Shown: positions 19,128 to 29,020, numbered from the stretch's first letter. The stretch: 64,000 nucleotides of DNA from Siphonodentalium dalli (GCA_032622095.1 CP136061.1:259442077-259506076); one strand, 5' to 3'. Numbers and translations are program-made. The notes: generated by a model not told the origin, from the sequence alone.

Positions 19128-19425
19128 TTTTGTCTTGAGTTTTGTCAGCAAAAAATATTGCGACTGGCTTCTTCGGAGTTGAAGTGTAAAGTGTAGAATT
19201 ACATCTGCTTTTATAGCTTTCATCGCGAATGCTATAAAAGCTATAAAAGCAGGTGTAATTCTACACTTTACACTTCAACTCCGAAGAAGCCAGTCGCAAT
19301 ATTTTTTGCTGACAAAACTCAAGACAAAAATGTTTAAGAGAATTAAAAGACCTGTTTCAGACGACGCCTCCAGCGAAGAAGATATTGTTAGAAAAAGACC
19401 AAGGCCTGCAGTTATTGAAGAGAGC
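19032..19425. promoter_or_regulatory. Near-perfect palindromic divergent promoter with coding ends
   Basis: Two ~186-bp arms (19032-19217 and 19240-19425) mirror around 19228/19229; I see essentially one difference (AGATGTAATT versus AGGTGTAATT). Each arm holds GCTATAAAAG (TATA at 19209-19215 minus and 19242-19248 plus, with a second plus copy at 19233-19239), a leader, the ATG in ACAAAAATG and about 32 codons. The palindrome gives the polymerase and the zinc-knuckle gene the same promoter strength, leader and N-terminal peptide. Confidence 0.92.
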
Positions 19426-22400
19426 GATATGGAAACTGATAAGGTAGAAAGTGAAGAGAGCTATATGGAAACTGATGAGGCAGAAAGTGAAGAGAGCTAT
19501 ATGGAAACTGATAGGGCAGAAAGTGAAGAAAGTTCTAGTGATGGGCAGATTGGACGCGGTCGAAGGCAGAATAGAGAAATTGGTGGGAAGAGAAAGAGAA
19601 GTCTGGCTAGAGAGCGTGTTGTGTTCAATCCAACAAAATATTTCAAAATGGAGCTGAACTCGGAGAAATTTTCCAGAAAATTTAAATCAGCATCACGACA
19701 ATTTGGTGTGAAATTCGAGAAATTTACAGATCCAATCGAAAACATTCCAGAGATATTTGAGAAGTTGACAGAAGAATTGAAACAGAAATGTTCAGCAAAT
19801 GAGAAGACAAGAATCAGAGTTACGATAAATCATCCAGGACTTGATATGAGCATTTTCATTCCATTCACAAAAGCCAGTGAATTGAATGGTGGGACACTCA
19901 TGGATAATATTCAAAATGTGGTTCAATCAAATGCAGCCTTTACAATTCATGACGGTGCACTCAATTTCGAAATCTTCGTTACAGATATTCCGGAAGGTGG
20001 TACACGACACTCACTACATTATGGACCATTTGCAGACAAGAACAAGTTGACAAAAGTAAAAAGAAGTATTGTCCGGATTGAAAATGCTGATGATGTTATG
20101 TGTATGGCAAGATCTATTGTCGTCGGAATGTGTAAGGCAGATAGTGATGGATCTGCGTGCTGGTCAAAGATATGGAAAAGAATAAGACAATCAATATACA
20201 CAGCACAAACAGATGCAGCAAAAAATCTACTCAACCGTGCTGGCATTCCACACGATACAGTTTGCAGTATCAATGAGTTCCACAAGATTCAAGAAATATT
20301 GTATCCAGAATATGTTGTGAAAATTCACAATGAATTTGCTGGCGCTGGATTTCTATTTGAACCTGCAGAAATGTGTTCGGATAGCAAATGTGTACACATC
20401 TACTACAACAACAATCACTTCGACACCATAACATCAATCAAAGGATTTCTAGGCACCAGCTACTACTGCGAATTCTGCGACATTGGATTCCATATGCGTG
20501 GCGATCATCGATGCAGATTTGTTTGTGCATGCTGGTCATTGACACAGTGTAATTTCACAAATTGGGTGAAGTGTAGAACGTGTCAACGATCATTCAGAAG
20601 TAAATCATGTTTCGACAACCATTTGAAGACGGAAGGAAAACAGAAAAGAAAAATATGTGATTTGGTTCAACTATGCAACAATTGTGATGAAGAAATTCTC
20701 ATCAATAAATCAAGCAGACATATATGTGCGGGGTTGAAGAAATGCAAACATTGCAAAGAAATCGTTGAAGCAGATCACAGGTGCTACATTCCAAAATATG
20801 AATCACCGGAAAAGAAACCTGCAAAGATTCCATATGTATTCTTTGACTTTGAATGCAGACAAGACACAGGTGTTCATATTCCAAACTTCTGTGTTGCACA
20901 TACCGCTTGTGGAGATTGCATGTGCAAACCAATCGAAGAAAAATGTGAAACATGCGGACCGGATTCCAGAGAATTTGTATTCAAGGGTGACAACGTTTTA
21001 ACAGACTTCACAAACTGGTTATTCCACCAAGATCACAAAGGATGTGTTGCAATAGCACATAATGCTCAGGGATACGATGCACAGTTTCTACTTCAAGCAC
21101 TCATACAAAGTGGAATTCATAAACCAGAACTGATCATGAATGGAAACAAGATTCTCAGTTTAAAATGCAACAGCGTGAAAGTTATTGATTCTCTGAGTTT
21201 TCTGATGATGCCGCTTTCAAACTTTCCACAAACTTTTCAGCTGAATGAGATGGCGAAAGGACACTTTCCACATTGGGCGAATTCACCAAAGTTTCAAAAT
21301 TACATTGGACATTACTTGGCTTCTGATTACTACAAACCAGACATGATGAGCGTGGAAAATCGAGAGAAATTCTTTGAATGGTACAATGAGAAAATAGAAA
21401 ATTACGTGATATTCAACTTCCAAGAAGAGATGGAGAAGTACTGCAAATCAGACGTGGATATTCTTCGCCGTGGATGTGGAAAATTCAGGAAATACATATT
21501 GGAAACAGAACAGATTGACCCGTTCATTGAGTCAATAACATTGGCGCAAGTTTTCAATTTGGCATGGAGGAAGAATTCAATGCCAGAGAAAACAATTGGA
21601 ATCATTCCAGATGGTGGATACCCATGTGCTAAAAACTATTCCATGAAAGCGATACGTTGGCTTCAACATATATCATTGTCACGTATGATAACAATCAAGC
21701 ATGCTTTGAATGGAGGAGAAATCAAGATTGGTGGACACTACGTCGATGGATATGAGGAAGCCACAAGAACAGTTTTTGAGATGAATGGATGTCTGTTTCA
21801 TGGATGTCCAAAATGTTACAACAACAGACAATACAAGAATCCCTATACGATGCTCACCATGGAAGAATTATATACAAGAACCCAACAGAAGAAAGATGAA
21901 CTGGAAAGTCTTGGTTACAGAGTTGAATCAATTTGGGAGCATCAGATCGACGAAAGAATGAAATCGGATGTGAAATTCAAACAACAAATGGAATCTTTCT
22001 ACAAACATCGAGACCCCATTTTGCCAAGAGAAGCATTGTTTGGTGGACGTACAAATGCCATCAAATTGTACGAGGAAATTGATCAAGATTCCACAAAAGA
22101 AATCAAGTTCATCGATGTGTGTTCGTTGTATCCATTTTGCAACAAATATAAATTCTACCCTGTTGGACATCCAGAAATTTTGAGCCAAGAGCAGATCGAT
22201 CAAGAACACATTAGAGACTATGCGGGGCTTGTTAAATGTACAATTTTACCACCATCGAAATTGTATATTCCAGTTCTACCGATTCATTGTAACAAGAAAA
22301 TGGTTTTTACTCTGTGCAACACTTGTGCCATCAATGAGAACGAGGCATGTAACCATTCAGAAGAAGATCGAGCTATAACCGGAGTGTGGACCACGCCAGA

Positions 22401-23367
22401 ATTATTCAAAGCAATGGATGTTGGCTACAAAATACTTGATGTGTACCAAATTTGGCATTGGACAGATTGGACAGATGAAATATACAAATCCTATATCGAT
22501 AAACATCTAAAGATCAAACAGGAATGTAGTGGTTATCCATTTGGTGTTGAGACAGAAGAACAGAAACAAAAGTTTGTACAGGATTATTATGCAGCTGAGG
22601 GTATAAAATTGGAGAACATCGAGAAGAATCCAGGAAAACGTCAAATATCTAAAATTATGATTAATTGTATATGGGGTAAGAATGCACAAAGAAATCTTAT
22701 GTCAAAAACAGAGTATGTGGATAAACCATCACGTTATTTTGAATTGCTTACTAGTAACAATATAATTGTTCAAAATGTTACACTTCTTGATGGTGACAAA
22801 TTCATTCTGGTAAATTATGTTGACATCTTAGATAATATTGAACCTCATCATTCAGCAAATGTTGTTGTTGCTTCTTTTGTTACAGCGTATGCAAGATTAC
22901 AATTGTATAAAGTTTTAGAAAAACTTGGAGATAGAGTGCTGTATTTTGATACAGACAGCTGTATGTATGTCAGTGATCCATCAAAGAAGAACATCAAAAC
23001 TATCGAAGGAAGATTGGGGAAATGGAGCGACGAACATCCAGATGCAAAGATTGTCAAATTTGTTGGACTTGGGCCAAAGAACTACGGATATGAATACATC
23101 AAAGATGGGAGAAGATACACCAAATGTAAGGTAAAAGGTATCACTCTTGATTACAGCACAAGTCAAAAAGTTAATTTTGAAACAATGGTACAATGTGTTA
23201 ATGATCGTGAAAATTTCAAAACTGTTGTTGAGTATCCTTCCAGAATTAAAAGACAAAAGAACCATCAATTGATTAGTGAGTGTCAAACCAAAACTTTCAG
23301 ATCGGTGTACACAAAACGAAAACTCGTCAATGGTATTCATACATACCCATACGGATGGAGATGTTGA
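19330..23367 (+). CDS. polB: Protein-primed DNA polymerase B
   Basis: 1345 residues from the ATG at 19330. N-terminal extension: a basic segment then a tandem acidic repeat (ESYMETDEAESEE and variants). Residues ~380-485 carry several C-x2-C pairs (CEFC, CRTC, CNNC, CKHC), probably zinc-binding. Exonuclease motifs: FFDFE near 503, AHNAQGYDAQF near 576, YCKSDVDIL near 703. Polymerase motifs: DVCSLYP near 930, KIMINCIWGKN near 1108, YFDTDS near 1205, then GLGPKNYGYEY. This order is that of Polinton/adenovirus family-B polymerases, which start synthesis from a terminal protein. It copies the element from its terminal repeats. Frame and motifs look intact; the next gene begins 16 bases after the stop. 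Confidence 0.97.
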   Translation: MFKRIKRPVSDDASSEEDIVRKRPRPAVIEESDMETDKVESEESYMETDEAESEESYMETDRAESEESSSDGQIGRGRRQNREIGGKRKRSLARERVVFNPTKYFKMELNSEKFSRKFKSASRQFGVKFEKFTDPIENIPEIFEKLTEELKQKCSANEKTRIRVTINHPGLDMSIFIPFTKASELNGGTLMDNIQNVVQSNAAFTIHDGALNFEIFVTDIPEGGTRHSLHYGPFADKNKLTKVKRSIVRIENADDVMCMARSIVVGMCKADSDGSACWSKIWKRIRQSIYTAQTDAAKNLLNRAGIPHDTVCSINEFHKIQEILYPEYVVKIHNEFAGAGFLFEPAEMCSDSKCVHIYYNNNHFDTITSIKGFLGTSYYCEFCDIGFHMRGDHRCRFVCACWSLTQCNFTNWVKCRTCQRSFRSKSCFDNHLKTEGKQKRKICDLVQLCNNCDEEILINKSSRHICAGLKKCKHCKEIVEADHRCYIPKYESPEKKPAKIPYVFFDFECRQDTGVHIPNFCVAHTACGDCMCKPIEEKCETCGPDSREFVFKGDNVLTDFTNWLFHQDHKGCVAIAHNAQGYDAQFLLQALIQSGIHKPELIMNGNKILSLKCNSVKVIDSLSFLMMPLSNFPQTFQLNEMAKGHFPHWANSPKFQNYIGHYLASDYYKPDMMSVENREKFFEWYNEKIENYVIFNFQEEMEKYCKSDVDILRRGCGKFRKYILETEQIDPFIESITLAQVFNLAWRKNSMPEKTIGIIPDGGYPCAKNYSMKAIRWLQHISLSRMITIKHALNGGEIKIGGHYVDGYEEATRTVFEMNGCLFHGCPKCYNNRQYKNPYTMLTMEELYTRTQQKKDELESLGYRVESIWEHQIDERMKSDVKFKQQMESFYKHRDPILPREALFGGRTNAIKLYEEIDQDSTKEIKFIDVCSLYPFCNKYKFYPVGHPEILSQEQIDQEHIRDYAGLVKCTILPPSKLYIPVLPIHCNKKMVFTLCNTCAINENEACNHSEEDRAITGVWTTPELFKAMDVGYKILDVYQIWHWTDWTDEIYKSYIDKHLKIKQECSGYPFGVETEEQKQKFVQDYYAAEGIKLENIEKNPGKRQISKIMINCIWGKNAQRNLMSKTEYVDKPSRYFELLTSNNIIVQNVTLLDGDKFILVNYVDILDNIEPHHSANVVVASFVTAYARLQLYKVLEKLGDRVLYFDTDSCMYVSDPSKKNIKTIEGRLGKWSDEHPDAKIVKFVGLGPKNYGYEYIKDGRRYTKCKVKGITLDYSTSQKVNFETMVQCVNDRENFKTVVEYPSRIKRQKNHQLISECQTKTFRSVYTKRKLVNGIHTYPYGWRC

Positions 23368-23383
23368 GTCATTTCATGTCAAG

Positions 23384-23980
23384 ATGTTGGCAGGAGTAGT
23401 ACCTCCAGAAATTGCTGAGAAGATTTATGGATATTTGGTGGCACAGTCAACGCTTATTCCAGAGATAAAGAAGGAATTACAAGAAGTCTGGTTTGAAAGA
23501 GAAAAGAAAGCAATACTACGATGCTGTGATGTCGGCGAATGTTTACAGAGATTGGCCTATCTTGAGTCAAGTATATCTTCTCATTTCTCTCAAAAATATA
23601 TTGAATCATTTATTAAATTCAAAACATTTTTTCTCATTGAAAAAATATCTGATTTTTGGACATTTGGTGGTGATCAACACCATTTAGATATAGATTTAGG
23701 AACTTTTGATGAACATGACTATATTCATTATACAAAGTATGAAGATCATTTTCCTCTTGCTGGGGGAACTTTTGAATCAGTTCCTAGGATCTATGGGTAT
23801 TTGTTAACAAAAACAATGTCAACATATGCAAAAATTCAAAACATTTTGGGGGATGATTTTTTTATTTACAGAACAAAGTACAGAAGAATAGAAGACTATG
23901 ATAATTGGATTATTGAAATGTATGGAAATGTTTACAGCTTTGGAGATTTCTCTTTAAGAACTAAATTCACACGTCGTTAA
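23384..23980 (+). CDS. Conserved-looking Polinton protein, 198 residues, unknown
   Basis: Start taken at ATG 23384 (TCAAGATGT), just after the PolB stop; an upstream ATG at 23330 would overlap PolB. Starts MLAGVVPPEIAEKIYGYL, then a mixed helical region and an acidic-aromatic stretch (HHLDIDLGTFDEHDY). No cysteine cluster or membrane segment. I do not recognise a family. Lies between PolB and the packaging ATPase. Confidence 0.65.
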   Translation: MLAGVVPPEIAEKIYGYLVAQSTLIPEIKKELQEVWFEREKKAILRCCDVGECLQRLAYLESSISSHFSQKYIESFIKFKTFFLIEKISDFWTFGGDQHHLDIDLGTFDEHDYIHYTKYEDHFPLAGGTFESVPRIYGYLLTKTMSTYAKIQNILGDDFFIYRTKYRRIEDYDNWIIEMYGNVYSFGDFSLRTKFTRR

Positions 23981-24013
23981 GTTCACTCTCTGATTAGACA
24001 TCAAAGTGACAAC

Positions 24014-24664
24014 ATGGAAGAATCTTTACTTTTCCAACATCCGTGTAATTTCTTTATCAGCGGACCTAGTGGATCAGGTAAAACAGAATTTGTTAAAAAA
24101 GTTATTGAATTTAAACACGATTTATTCCAAACACCACCAAAGAAAATAGTTTGGTGTTACAAAGAATGGCAAGACACATACAATCGTATGAAAGAAATTG
24201 ATAACGTTGAGTTTATCGATGGTATTCCAGACGATGATGAGGAAATTGTATCAGATAAATCATTTCCTCATCTTGTTGTTTTCGATGACATGATGGGGGA
24301 ACAAGATGAAGACAAAATAATGCTTTGGTTTACTAGAAAAGGACACCATCGAAATGCTTCAATAATTTACATTACTCAAAACATGTTCCAAAAATCAAAA
24401 AGTAGCAGAACTATAAGTTTGAATGCACACTACATGGTTTTATTTCAAAGCGTTCGAGATAAAAATCAAATAAAAGTTTTGGCTCATCAAATGCAAACCA
24501 ATCATTTGAAACAAGCATACGAAGATGCAACTTCAATAAATCATGGATATATTTTAGTAGATTTTCATCCTAGAACAGAAAATTATTTGCGAATTAGAAC
24601 TGATATTTTCCATAAATGGTTGACAGCTAATGACCGAGGTCCTGTCATTTATTCAAAAGTATAA
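24014..24664 (+). CDS. A32/FtsK-HerA-type genome packaging ATPase
   Basis: 216 residues. Walker A GPSGSGKTEF at residues 17-26, Walker B LVVFDDMMG near 88-96, followed by FTRKGHHRNASIIYITQN, the sensor-like region of the family with its conserved Gln-Asn. Shares this layout with vaccinia A32-like and virophage ATPases, which pump DNA into preformed capsids. Length is normal for Polinton ATPases. 33 bases after the preceding stop. Confidence 0.95.
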   Translation: MEESLLFQHPCNFFISGPSGSGKTEFVKKVIEFKHDLFQTPPKKIVWCYKEWQDTYNRMKEIDNVEFIDGIPDDDEEIVSDKSFPHLVVFDDMMGEQDEDKIMLWFTRKGHHRNASIIYITQNMFQKSKSSRTISLNAHYMVLFQSVRDKNQIKVLAHQMQTNHLKQAYEDATSINHGYILVDFHPRTENYLRIRTDIFHKWLTANDRGPVIYSKV

Positions 24665-24695
24665 ATTCAGTTGTTACTTTTTTCATTTTAGAACC

Positions 24696-25283
24696 ATGTC
24701 GTCCACCGAGATGTTTAGTCATGATGAACTGTCACAAATTATAAATTTCTTCACTTTTGCAGCTGAATTATTTCTTGAACATGATTGGAAATTACCATCA
24801 CAGACAAAAAAGTTTTTTCAGAGAAATAAAAATGTTCTTAAAAAAATCTCTGATCGATCAACTGATATGGAAACAAAACGCAAATTAATTTTACAACGAG
24901 GTGGTAGTGGGTTTCTTGGAGGAGTTTTAATTAGAAGTCTTTTGAAAAATTCATTTGAACAAACTGGTAGACAATCTAAAAGTAAATCAAAGGTTTCTCC
25001 AAAACGTTCAAAGATTACTCGGAAGCAAACACAACAAAGAGGTAATCAAAAAGAATCTAAACGTAAAACAAAGCTTTCTCTAAATCATTCAAAGTTTACA
25101 CCGATGCAAACTCAACAAAATCAACATTCTAAATTTACACCTATACCTTCTCAGCAGAACCCTCAACATCAACCGTTACAAAAAAAACCAGTTATTGATC
25201 TTGAATTTTCTAAATTTATGCCGTTGTCTGATCCATCGAAATCGGCATTCGAAGCTTTAGAATGGTTCAATCAGAAAAGATAA
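24696..25283 (+). CDS. Basic Polinton protein, 195 residues, unknown
   Basis: Start at ATG 24696 in ACCATGTC. Helical N-terminus (SHDELSQIINFFTFAAEL), a Gly-rich hydrophobic patch (GGSGFLGGVLIRSLLKN) near residue 70, then a long basic, Gln/Ser-rich linker with a thrice-repeated phrase HSKFTPMQTQQ. Short Gly-hydrophobic patches followed by basic tails occur in adenovirus core and cement proteins, so a virion-internal role is possible; I cannot assign it. Confidence 0.6.
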   Translation: MSSTEMFSHDELSQIINFFTFAAELFLEHDWKLPSQTKKFFQRNKNVLKKISDRSTDMETKRKLILQRGGSGFLGGVLIRSLLKNSFEQTGRQSKSKSKVSPKRSKITRKQTQQRGNQKESKRKTKLSLNHSKFTPMQTQQNQHSKFTPIPSQQNPQHQPLQKKPVIDLEFSKFMPLSDPSKSAFEALEWFNQKR

Positions 25284-25339
25284 AAGATGAAACATATAAT
25301 TTTTCTGCTCATTTTGAGACAACTACTTAGACTGTGAAG

Positions 25340-25702
25340 ATGCCTTCAAAAACTAAGAGCCGGAAAGTACCGCTGATAAAAAAATATGGGGAGTTGATTG
25401 TTGCAATGAGTAAAGTTCCATCTGCATATAAAAAGAAAATGATCAACGATGCTCCGAAACAAGTGATGGATTGCATTTCAGAATGTTGTCAAAATCTTTT
25501 AAAAGGTAATGTAAAACTGAATGAAGCTCAGAACCGCAAGTTACATTCGAAGCGTAAACATATCAGATATCTTGCAGACAAGAACAAACCTTTGCAACAA
25601 AAGAAGAAAATTTTGAATAAAAAAGGTGGCTTTTTACCATTATTATTTCTTGCTCCATTGATTAGCAAAACATTAGGTGCAGCTGTTAAAAATATTTTGT
25701 AA
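25340..25702 (+). CDS. Small basic Polinton protein with C-terminal hydrophobic segment
   Basis: 120 residues from ATG 25340. Lys/Arg-rich body with LNEAQNRKLHSKRKHIRYLA, a K-P-L-Q-Q-K-K linker and a Gly-Gly hydrophobic end (GGFLPLLFLAPLISKTLGAA). The pattern NxxQ...L...R.LA.K..PL..KK...KGGFLP recurs, as I recall, in Polinton/adintovirus-like ORFs of many animals; no biochemical role is known to me. Lies in the virion-gene block. Confidence 0.65.
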   Translation: MPSKTKSRKVPLIKKYGELIVAMSKVPSAYKKKMINDAPKQVMDCISECCQNLLKGNVKLNEAQNRKLHSKRKHIRYLADKNKPLQQKKKILNKKGGFLPLLFLAPLISKTLGAAVKNIL

Positions 25703-25722
25703 AAACTAAATCTCAAATAAAT

Positions 25723-26442
25723 ATGAAGAAAATGGTTATTGTACCATTCAGAATGTTGGAAGATTTCAAACAATGGAAAATGTCAGAAATGAATAAACCT
25801 CAATTACCTCCTGATCCTGCAATTTCAAATGTTTCAGATTCTTACAAAGAATTGAAATCAGTTTATGATAAAAATATTTCTGAATCAGAAAAGTCACAGT
25901 TATTTGGAGAAAATTTGTACAAATTGAAAACTTCACAAAAATCTTTAAATTCAAAATTCAGTTTACCTGAACAAAAGTTATCTGAAAACTTTGGGAACAT
26001 GAGTGAACATATATTGGAAAGTGTTCCATCTAAACTTCGTGGTAAAGCACAACAAATTTTAACATTGTTGTCAACTAATCCTAAACTTAGATGGGATGAT
26101 CGTGGACAATTAATTTATGGAACAGAAACAGTTACTGGATCAAATATAATTGATTTGATAAACGATGTTGTTCGTCACCGAAAAGGTTTTGACCCAGTTG
26201 GTTATGAAACATTCCTACGTGGATTGGGGGAACTTAATGTACCACAAGATTATGTAGGTAACAGGAATCGATGGTTGTGGATACAAAGACATTTAAAAGG
26301 TCACACTGGTGATGAGTTTCATACACCTCATGCAACTCCTAGCAGTGGCAAGTCAAGAAAACGTTCAGTTGATATTTTCACACCTCAAAGTTTTCCTAAA
26401 ACCAGAAAATCTATTTTGAAAGAATGGTCCCCACTTACATAA
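25723..26442 (+). CDS. Polinton protein with SNIIDLIND-type domain, 239 residues
   Basis: The second half has KLRGKAQQILTLL, WDDRGQLIYGTE, SNIIDLINDVVRHRK and FLRGLGELNVPQDYVGN, a compact domain that in my recollection recurs beside integrase or capsid genes in many animal Polintons. Function unknown; the first half looks like coiled coil (YKELKSVYDKNISESEKSQL). Its last 19 bases overlap the integrase start. Confidence 0.7.
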   Translation: MKKMVIVPFRMLEDFKQWKMSEMNKPQLPPDPAISNVSDSYKELKSVYDKNISESEKSQLFGENLYKLKTSQKSLNSKFSLPEQKLSENFGNMSEHILESVPSKLRGKAQQILTLLSTNPKLRWDDRGQLIYGTETVTGSNIIDLINDVVRHRKGFDPVGYETFLRGLGELNVPQDYVGNRNRWLWIQRHLKGHTGDEFHTPHATPSSGKSRKRSVDIFTPQSFPKTRKSILKEWSPLT

Positions 26443-27518
26443 AATTTGACAAACTTCTAACTGAAATTTACTACAATCCAAAAGAAGTTGGTGGTTTCAG
26501 TGGAGCAAATCAACTTTTTAAAAATGCAAAAGAAACAAATAACAAAATTAAACTTTCAGATGTTAAAAAATGGTTACAATGGCAAAAAACATATACTTTG
26601 CACAAACCAATTGTTCGGAAATTTCGCAGACGTAAAACTATTGTTGCAGGAATTGATATTCAGTGGCAAGCTGATCTGGCAGATTTGCAAACTTTGCAAA
26701 AGCACAATGACAAATACAGATATTTACTTTGTGTTATTGATGTGTTCTCAAAATTTGCATGGGTTGAAAAAATTAAAGATAAAACTGGTAAAACTTTAGT
26801 TAAAACATTTCAGAAAATTCTCGAATCATCAAAACGAAAACCAGCTTCATTTCAATCTGACAAAGGTTCCGAATTCAAAAATAAATTATTTTTACAATTT
26901 TTGAAATCTAAGAAAATTCATTTTTTCACAACAGAGAATCCAGAGACAAAAGCAAGTATAGTTGAACGTTTTCAACGGACATTGAAAACAAAGATGTGGA
27001 AATATTTTACACATAATCAAACTTTGAAATACGTTGATGTTTTGCACGATTTTGTGAATTCTTACAACAAAAGTTTTCATAGAAGTATTAAGATGGCACC
27101 AGTTTTAGTAACTCGAGAAAATGAAATTGAAGTTTCCAGAAATCTTTATGGAAAGTTAAAAACGAAAAAAGATAAGATGTTGAAAGTTGGAGATTTTGTT
27201 AGAATAAATAAAACAAAGAGAACTTTTGATAAAGGATATCTTCCAAATTGGACAAAAGAAATTTTCAAAATTAGTAGAGTTTGTAAAAGTACACCATTAA
27301 CTTACAAATTAGTAGATTTAGATGGTGAAAACATCGCAGGATCATTTTATGGTAAAGAAATTCAACATATAAAAGATAATAAAGTTTACGAAATTGAATC
27401 AGTTGTTGGTAAACGTTCAAGAAAAGTTGCTGGTAAATCAGTTAGAGAAATTAAAGTTCATTGGGGTGGTTATCCTAAAAAATTTGACAGTTGGATTCCT
27501 GCCACAAATTTGGTATAA
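26424..27518 (+). CDS. int: Retroviral-type DDE integrase with chromodomain
   Basis: 364 residues; the ATG at 26424 overlaps the previous gene. Core: QADLADLQ (first Asp, ~83), SDKGSEF (second Asp, ~146) and SIVERFQRTLK (Glu, ~181), with 34 residues between the last two. C-terminus: VYEIESVVGKR, IKVHWGGYP and FDSWIPATNLV, a chromodomain that may steer insertion to methylated histones. It catalyses insertion of the element, leaving the 6-bp duplication seen here. I do not see a clear HHCC zinc domain before the core, only K/Y-rich sequence. Active-site residues are all present. Confidence 0.96.
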   Translation: MVPTYIKFDKLLTEIYYNPKEVGGFSGANQLFKNAKETNNKIKLSDVKKWLQWQKTYTLHKPIVRKFRRRKTIVAGIDIQWQADLADLQTLQKHNDKYRYLLCVIDVFSKFAWVEKIKDKTGKTLVKTFQKILESSKRKPASFQSDKGSEFKNKLFLQFLKSKKIHFFTTENPETKASIVERFQRTLKTKMWKYFTHNQTLKYVDVLHDFVNSYNKSFHRSIKMAPVLVTRENEIEVSRNLYGKLKTKKDKMLKVGDFVRINKTKRTFDKGYLPNWTKEIFKISRVCKSTPLTYKLVDLDGENIAGSFYGKEIQHIKDNKVYEIESVVGKRSRKVAGKSVREIKVHWGGYPKKFDSWIPATNLV

Positions 27519-27528
27519 AACTTTTAAC

Positions 27529-27792
27529 ATGTCTCAAAATGGTTCAGTTGGTCTCGATGTTCCATCACAATTTCAAATCTGTGGAGAAAAAATTGCAAAA
27601 AATCAAGTAACATATTTTACACAAATTATTATAATTGTTGGTATAATCGCTACAGCAATTGTTCATTTAAGTTTACAAAGTGAAAATAACGAACTGTGGT
27701 TAATTTTACTCAGTAGTTCTTTGGGATACATTTTACCAACACCGCGTTTGAAATATTTGAAAAATCAGTCGACAGAAATTTTGAAAGTATGA
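27529..27792 (+). CDS. Small two-span membrane protein, 87 residues
   Basis: ATG at 27529. Two hydrophobic spans: FTQIIIIVGIIATAIVHL (~30-47) and LWLILLSSSLGYILP (~57-71), followed by PRLKYLK. The SSSLGYILPTPRL phrase resembles a small membrane protein found, as I recall, in adintoviruses and Polintons next to the penton gene. Overlaps the next gene by ATGA. May sit in a host membrane or an internal virion membrane; role unknown. Confidence 0.7.
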   Translation: MSQNGSVGLDVPSQFQICGEKIAKNQVTYFTQIIIIVGIIATAIVHLSLQSENNELWLILLSSSLGYILPTPRLKYLKNQSTEILKV

Positions 27793-28640
27793 ATTCTTTC
27801 TACATTACAATTCCGAGCGACAGTTCAATGGTAATGTATCCAAACAATACTCAATGTTGTTTTACTGTACAATTACCAAAACCAATTCAAATTGATAAAG
27901 AAAAATGGGAAGTTGCATTAGTCGAACTGATAACACCTTCAGAAACATACAATGTTACAGGGGATTCGTGTAAATTCAATTTGATTACAACTGATGCAAT
28001 AATACTGTCTATTCTTCAAAATCGTTTTGAAGAAAAGATATTTACGAGACCTGATGGCGTTCGTGCAATTGAAATACAGATACGCGAAGGTTCGTATACC
28101 TCTGCGACAGATTTACTTGATACAATGCAAGATGTAATTGATGAAACACTTGGAGAAGCAATGCAAAACGAATACGGATTTCACATCAAGTACTCAAAAG
28201 TTACAAAACGTGTGAAAATTATTCGCAAGAGTTTAAGTACCCCAAAACTAGGAATTGAATTACCACAATGTCTTTTGCACAAGTTGGGTTACAAAACTGA
28301 AAACGCTTCTGAAGATTTTTATTCAAAAAGTAGATTTCCGTTTGGTGTAGATTTGTTTGTTGGTCATAATCAAATGTTTGTTTATTCTGATATTGCCGAT
28401 TTCACAATTGTTGGAAATGTTGAAGTACAAATTTTACGAGTTGTTTCTTTCAGAATTAAAAGAGATATCGACGGATTACATGTAAAACATGAATTTTTAA
28501 ATTTACATTATGTTCCAGTTTCAAAGTCATACTTTGACAAAATTAGTGTAAATATAAGTGGCGACACAGGAGAATCAATTCAGTTTATTGGTGGTAAGTC
28601 TTTGGCGAAGCTGCATTTCAGAAAACGAGAGGAGTTCTAA
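27789..28640 (+). CDS. Penton-like minor capsid protein
   Basis: 283 residues. Begins MNSFYITIPSDSSMVMYPN, then FTVQLPKPIQIDKEKWEVAL, the opening beta-strands typical of the Polinton minor capsid (single jelly-roll, penton) protein. It would occupy the fivefold vertices. Sits directly before a pVI-like gene and the major capsid gene, the order usual in these elements. Overlaps the preceding ORF by four bases. Intact. Confidence 0.88.
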   Translation: MNSFYITIPSDSSMVMYPNNTQCCFTVQLPKPIQIDKEKWEVALVELITPSETYNVTGDSCKFNLITTDAIILSILQNRFEEKIFTRPDGVRAIEIQIREGSYTSATDLLDTMQDVIDETLGEAMQNEYGFHIKYSKVTKRVKIIRKSLSTPKLGIELPQCLLHKLGYKTENASEDFYSKSRFPFGVDLFVGHNQMFVYSDIADFTIVGNVEVQILRVVSFRIKRDIDGLHVKHEFLNLHYVPVSKSYFDKISVNISGDTGESIQFIGGKSLAKLHFRKREEF

Positions 28641-28645
28641 AAACA

Positions 28646-29020
28646 ATGTTCCCCGTGTATAGAGGTGTACCACGGCAATATGGTAACGGTATTGGTTCAA
28701 TTTTCAAATCACTTATGAGATCTGCTGTACCATTTCTAAAACCGATTGGTCGGACAGCTTTACAACTTGCGAAAAAACACACTTTTGGTGTTGCAGATGA
28801 AATTATTAATCAAGGTAAAAGTCCGAAAGAAGCGTTGATGTCTGAAGGTAAAAAAGCTTCAAAATCTTTTGGCACACAAGCTAAAAATCAAATTTTGAAC
28901 TCGAGACAAAAACCTAGAAAAAGAGTAGCGAATTCAAAAATGAATCATTCAGCTGTCAAACGCCGAAAAAGTCAGTCGAAAAAACATCCTAGCAGTCGAG
29001 CTCTTGATATTTTTGATTAA
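28646..29020 (+). CDS. pVI/pX-like basic virion protein
   Basis: 124 residues. GNGIGSIFKSLMRSAVPFL forms an amphipathic Gly-rich helix near the N-terminus, followed by KKHTFGVADEIINQGKSPKEA and a long Lys/Arg/Ser tail. Adenovirus pVI and small core proteins have the same plan (membrane-active helix, basic tail, protease processing). A possible protease-type GxG site lies around GNGIG. The equivalent gene in Polintons lies between the capsid genes, as here. Confidence 0.7.
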   Translation: MFPVYRGVPRQYGNGIGSIFKSLMRSAVPFLKPIGRTALQLAKKHTFGVADEIINQGKSPKEALMSEGKKASKSFGTQAKNQILNSRQKPRKRVANSKMNHSAVKRRKSQSKKHPSSRALDIFD

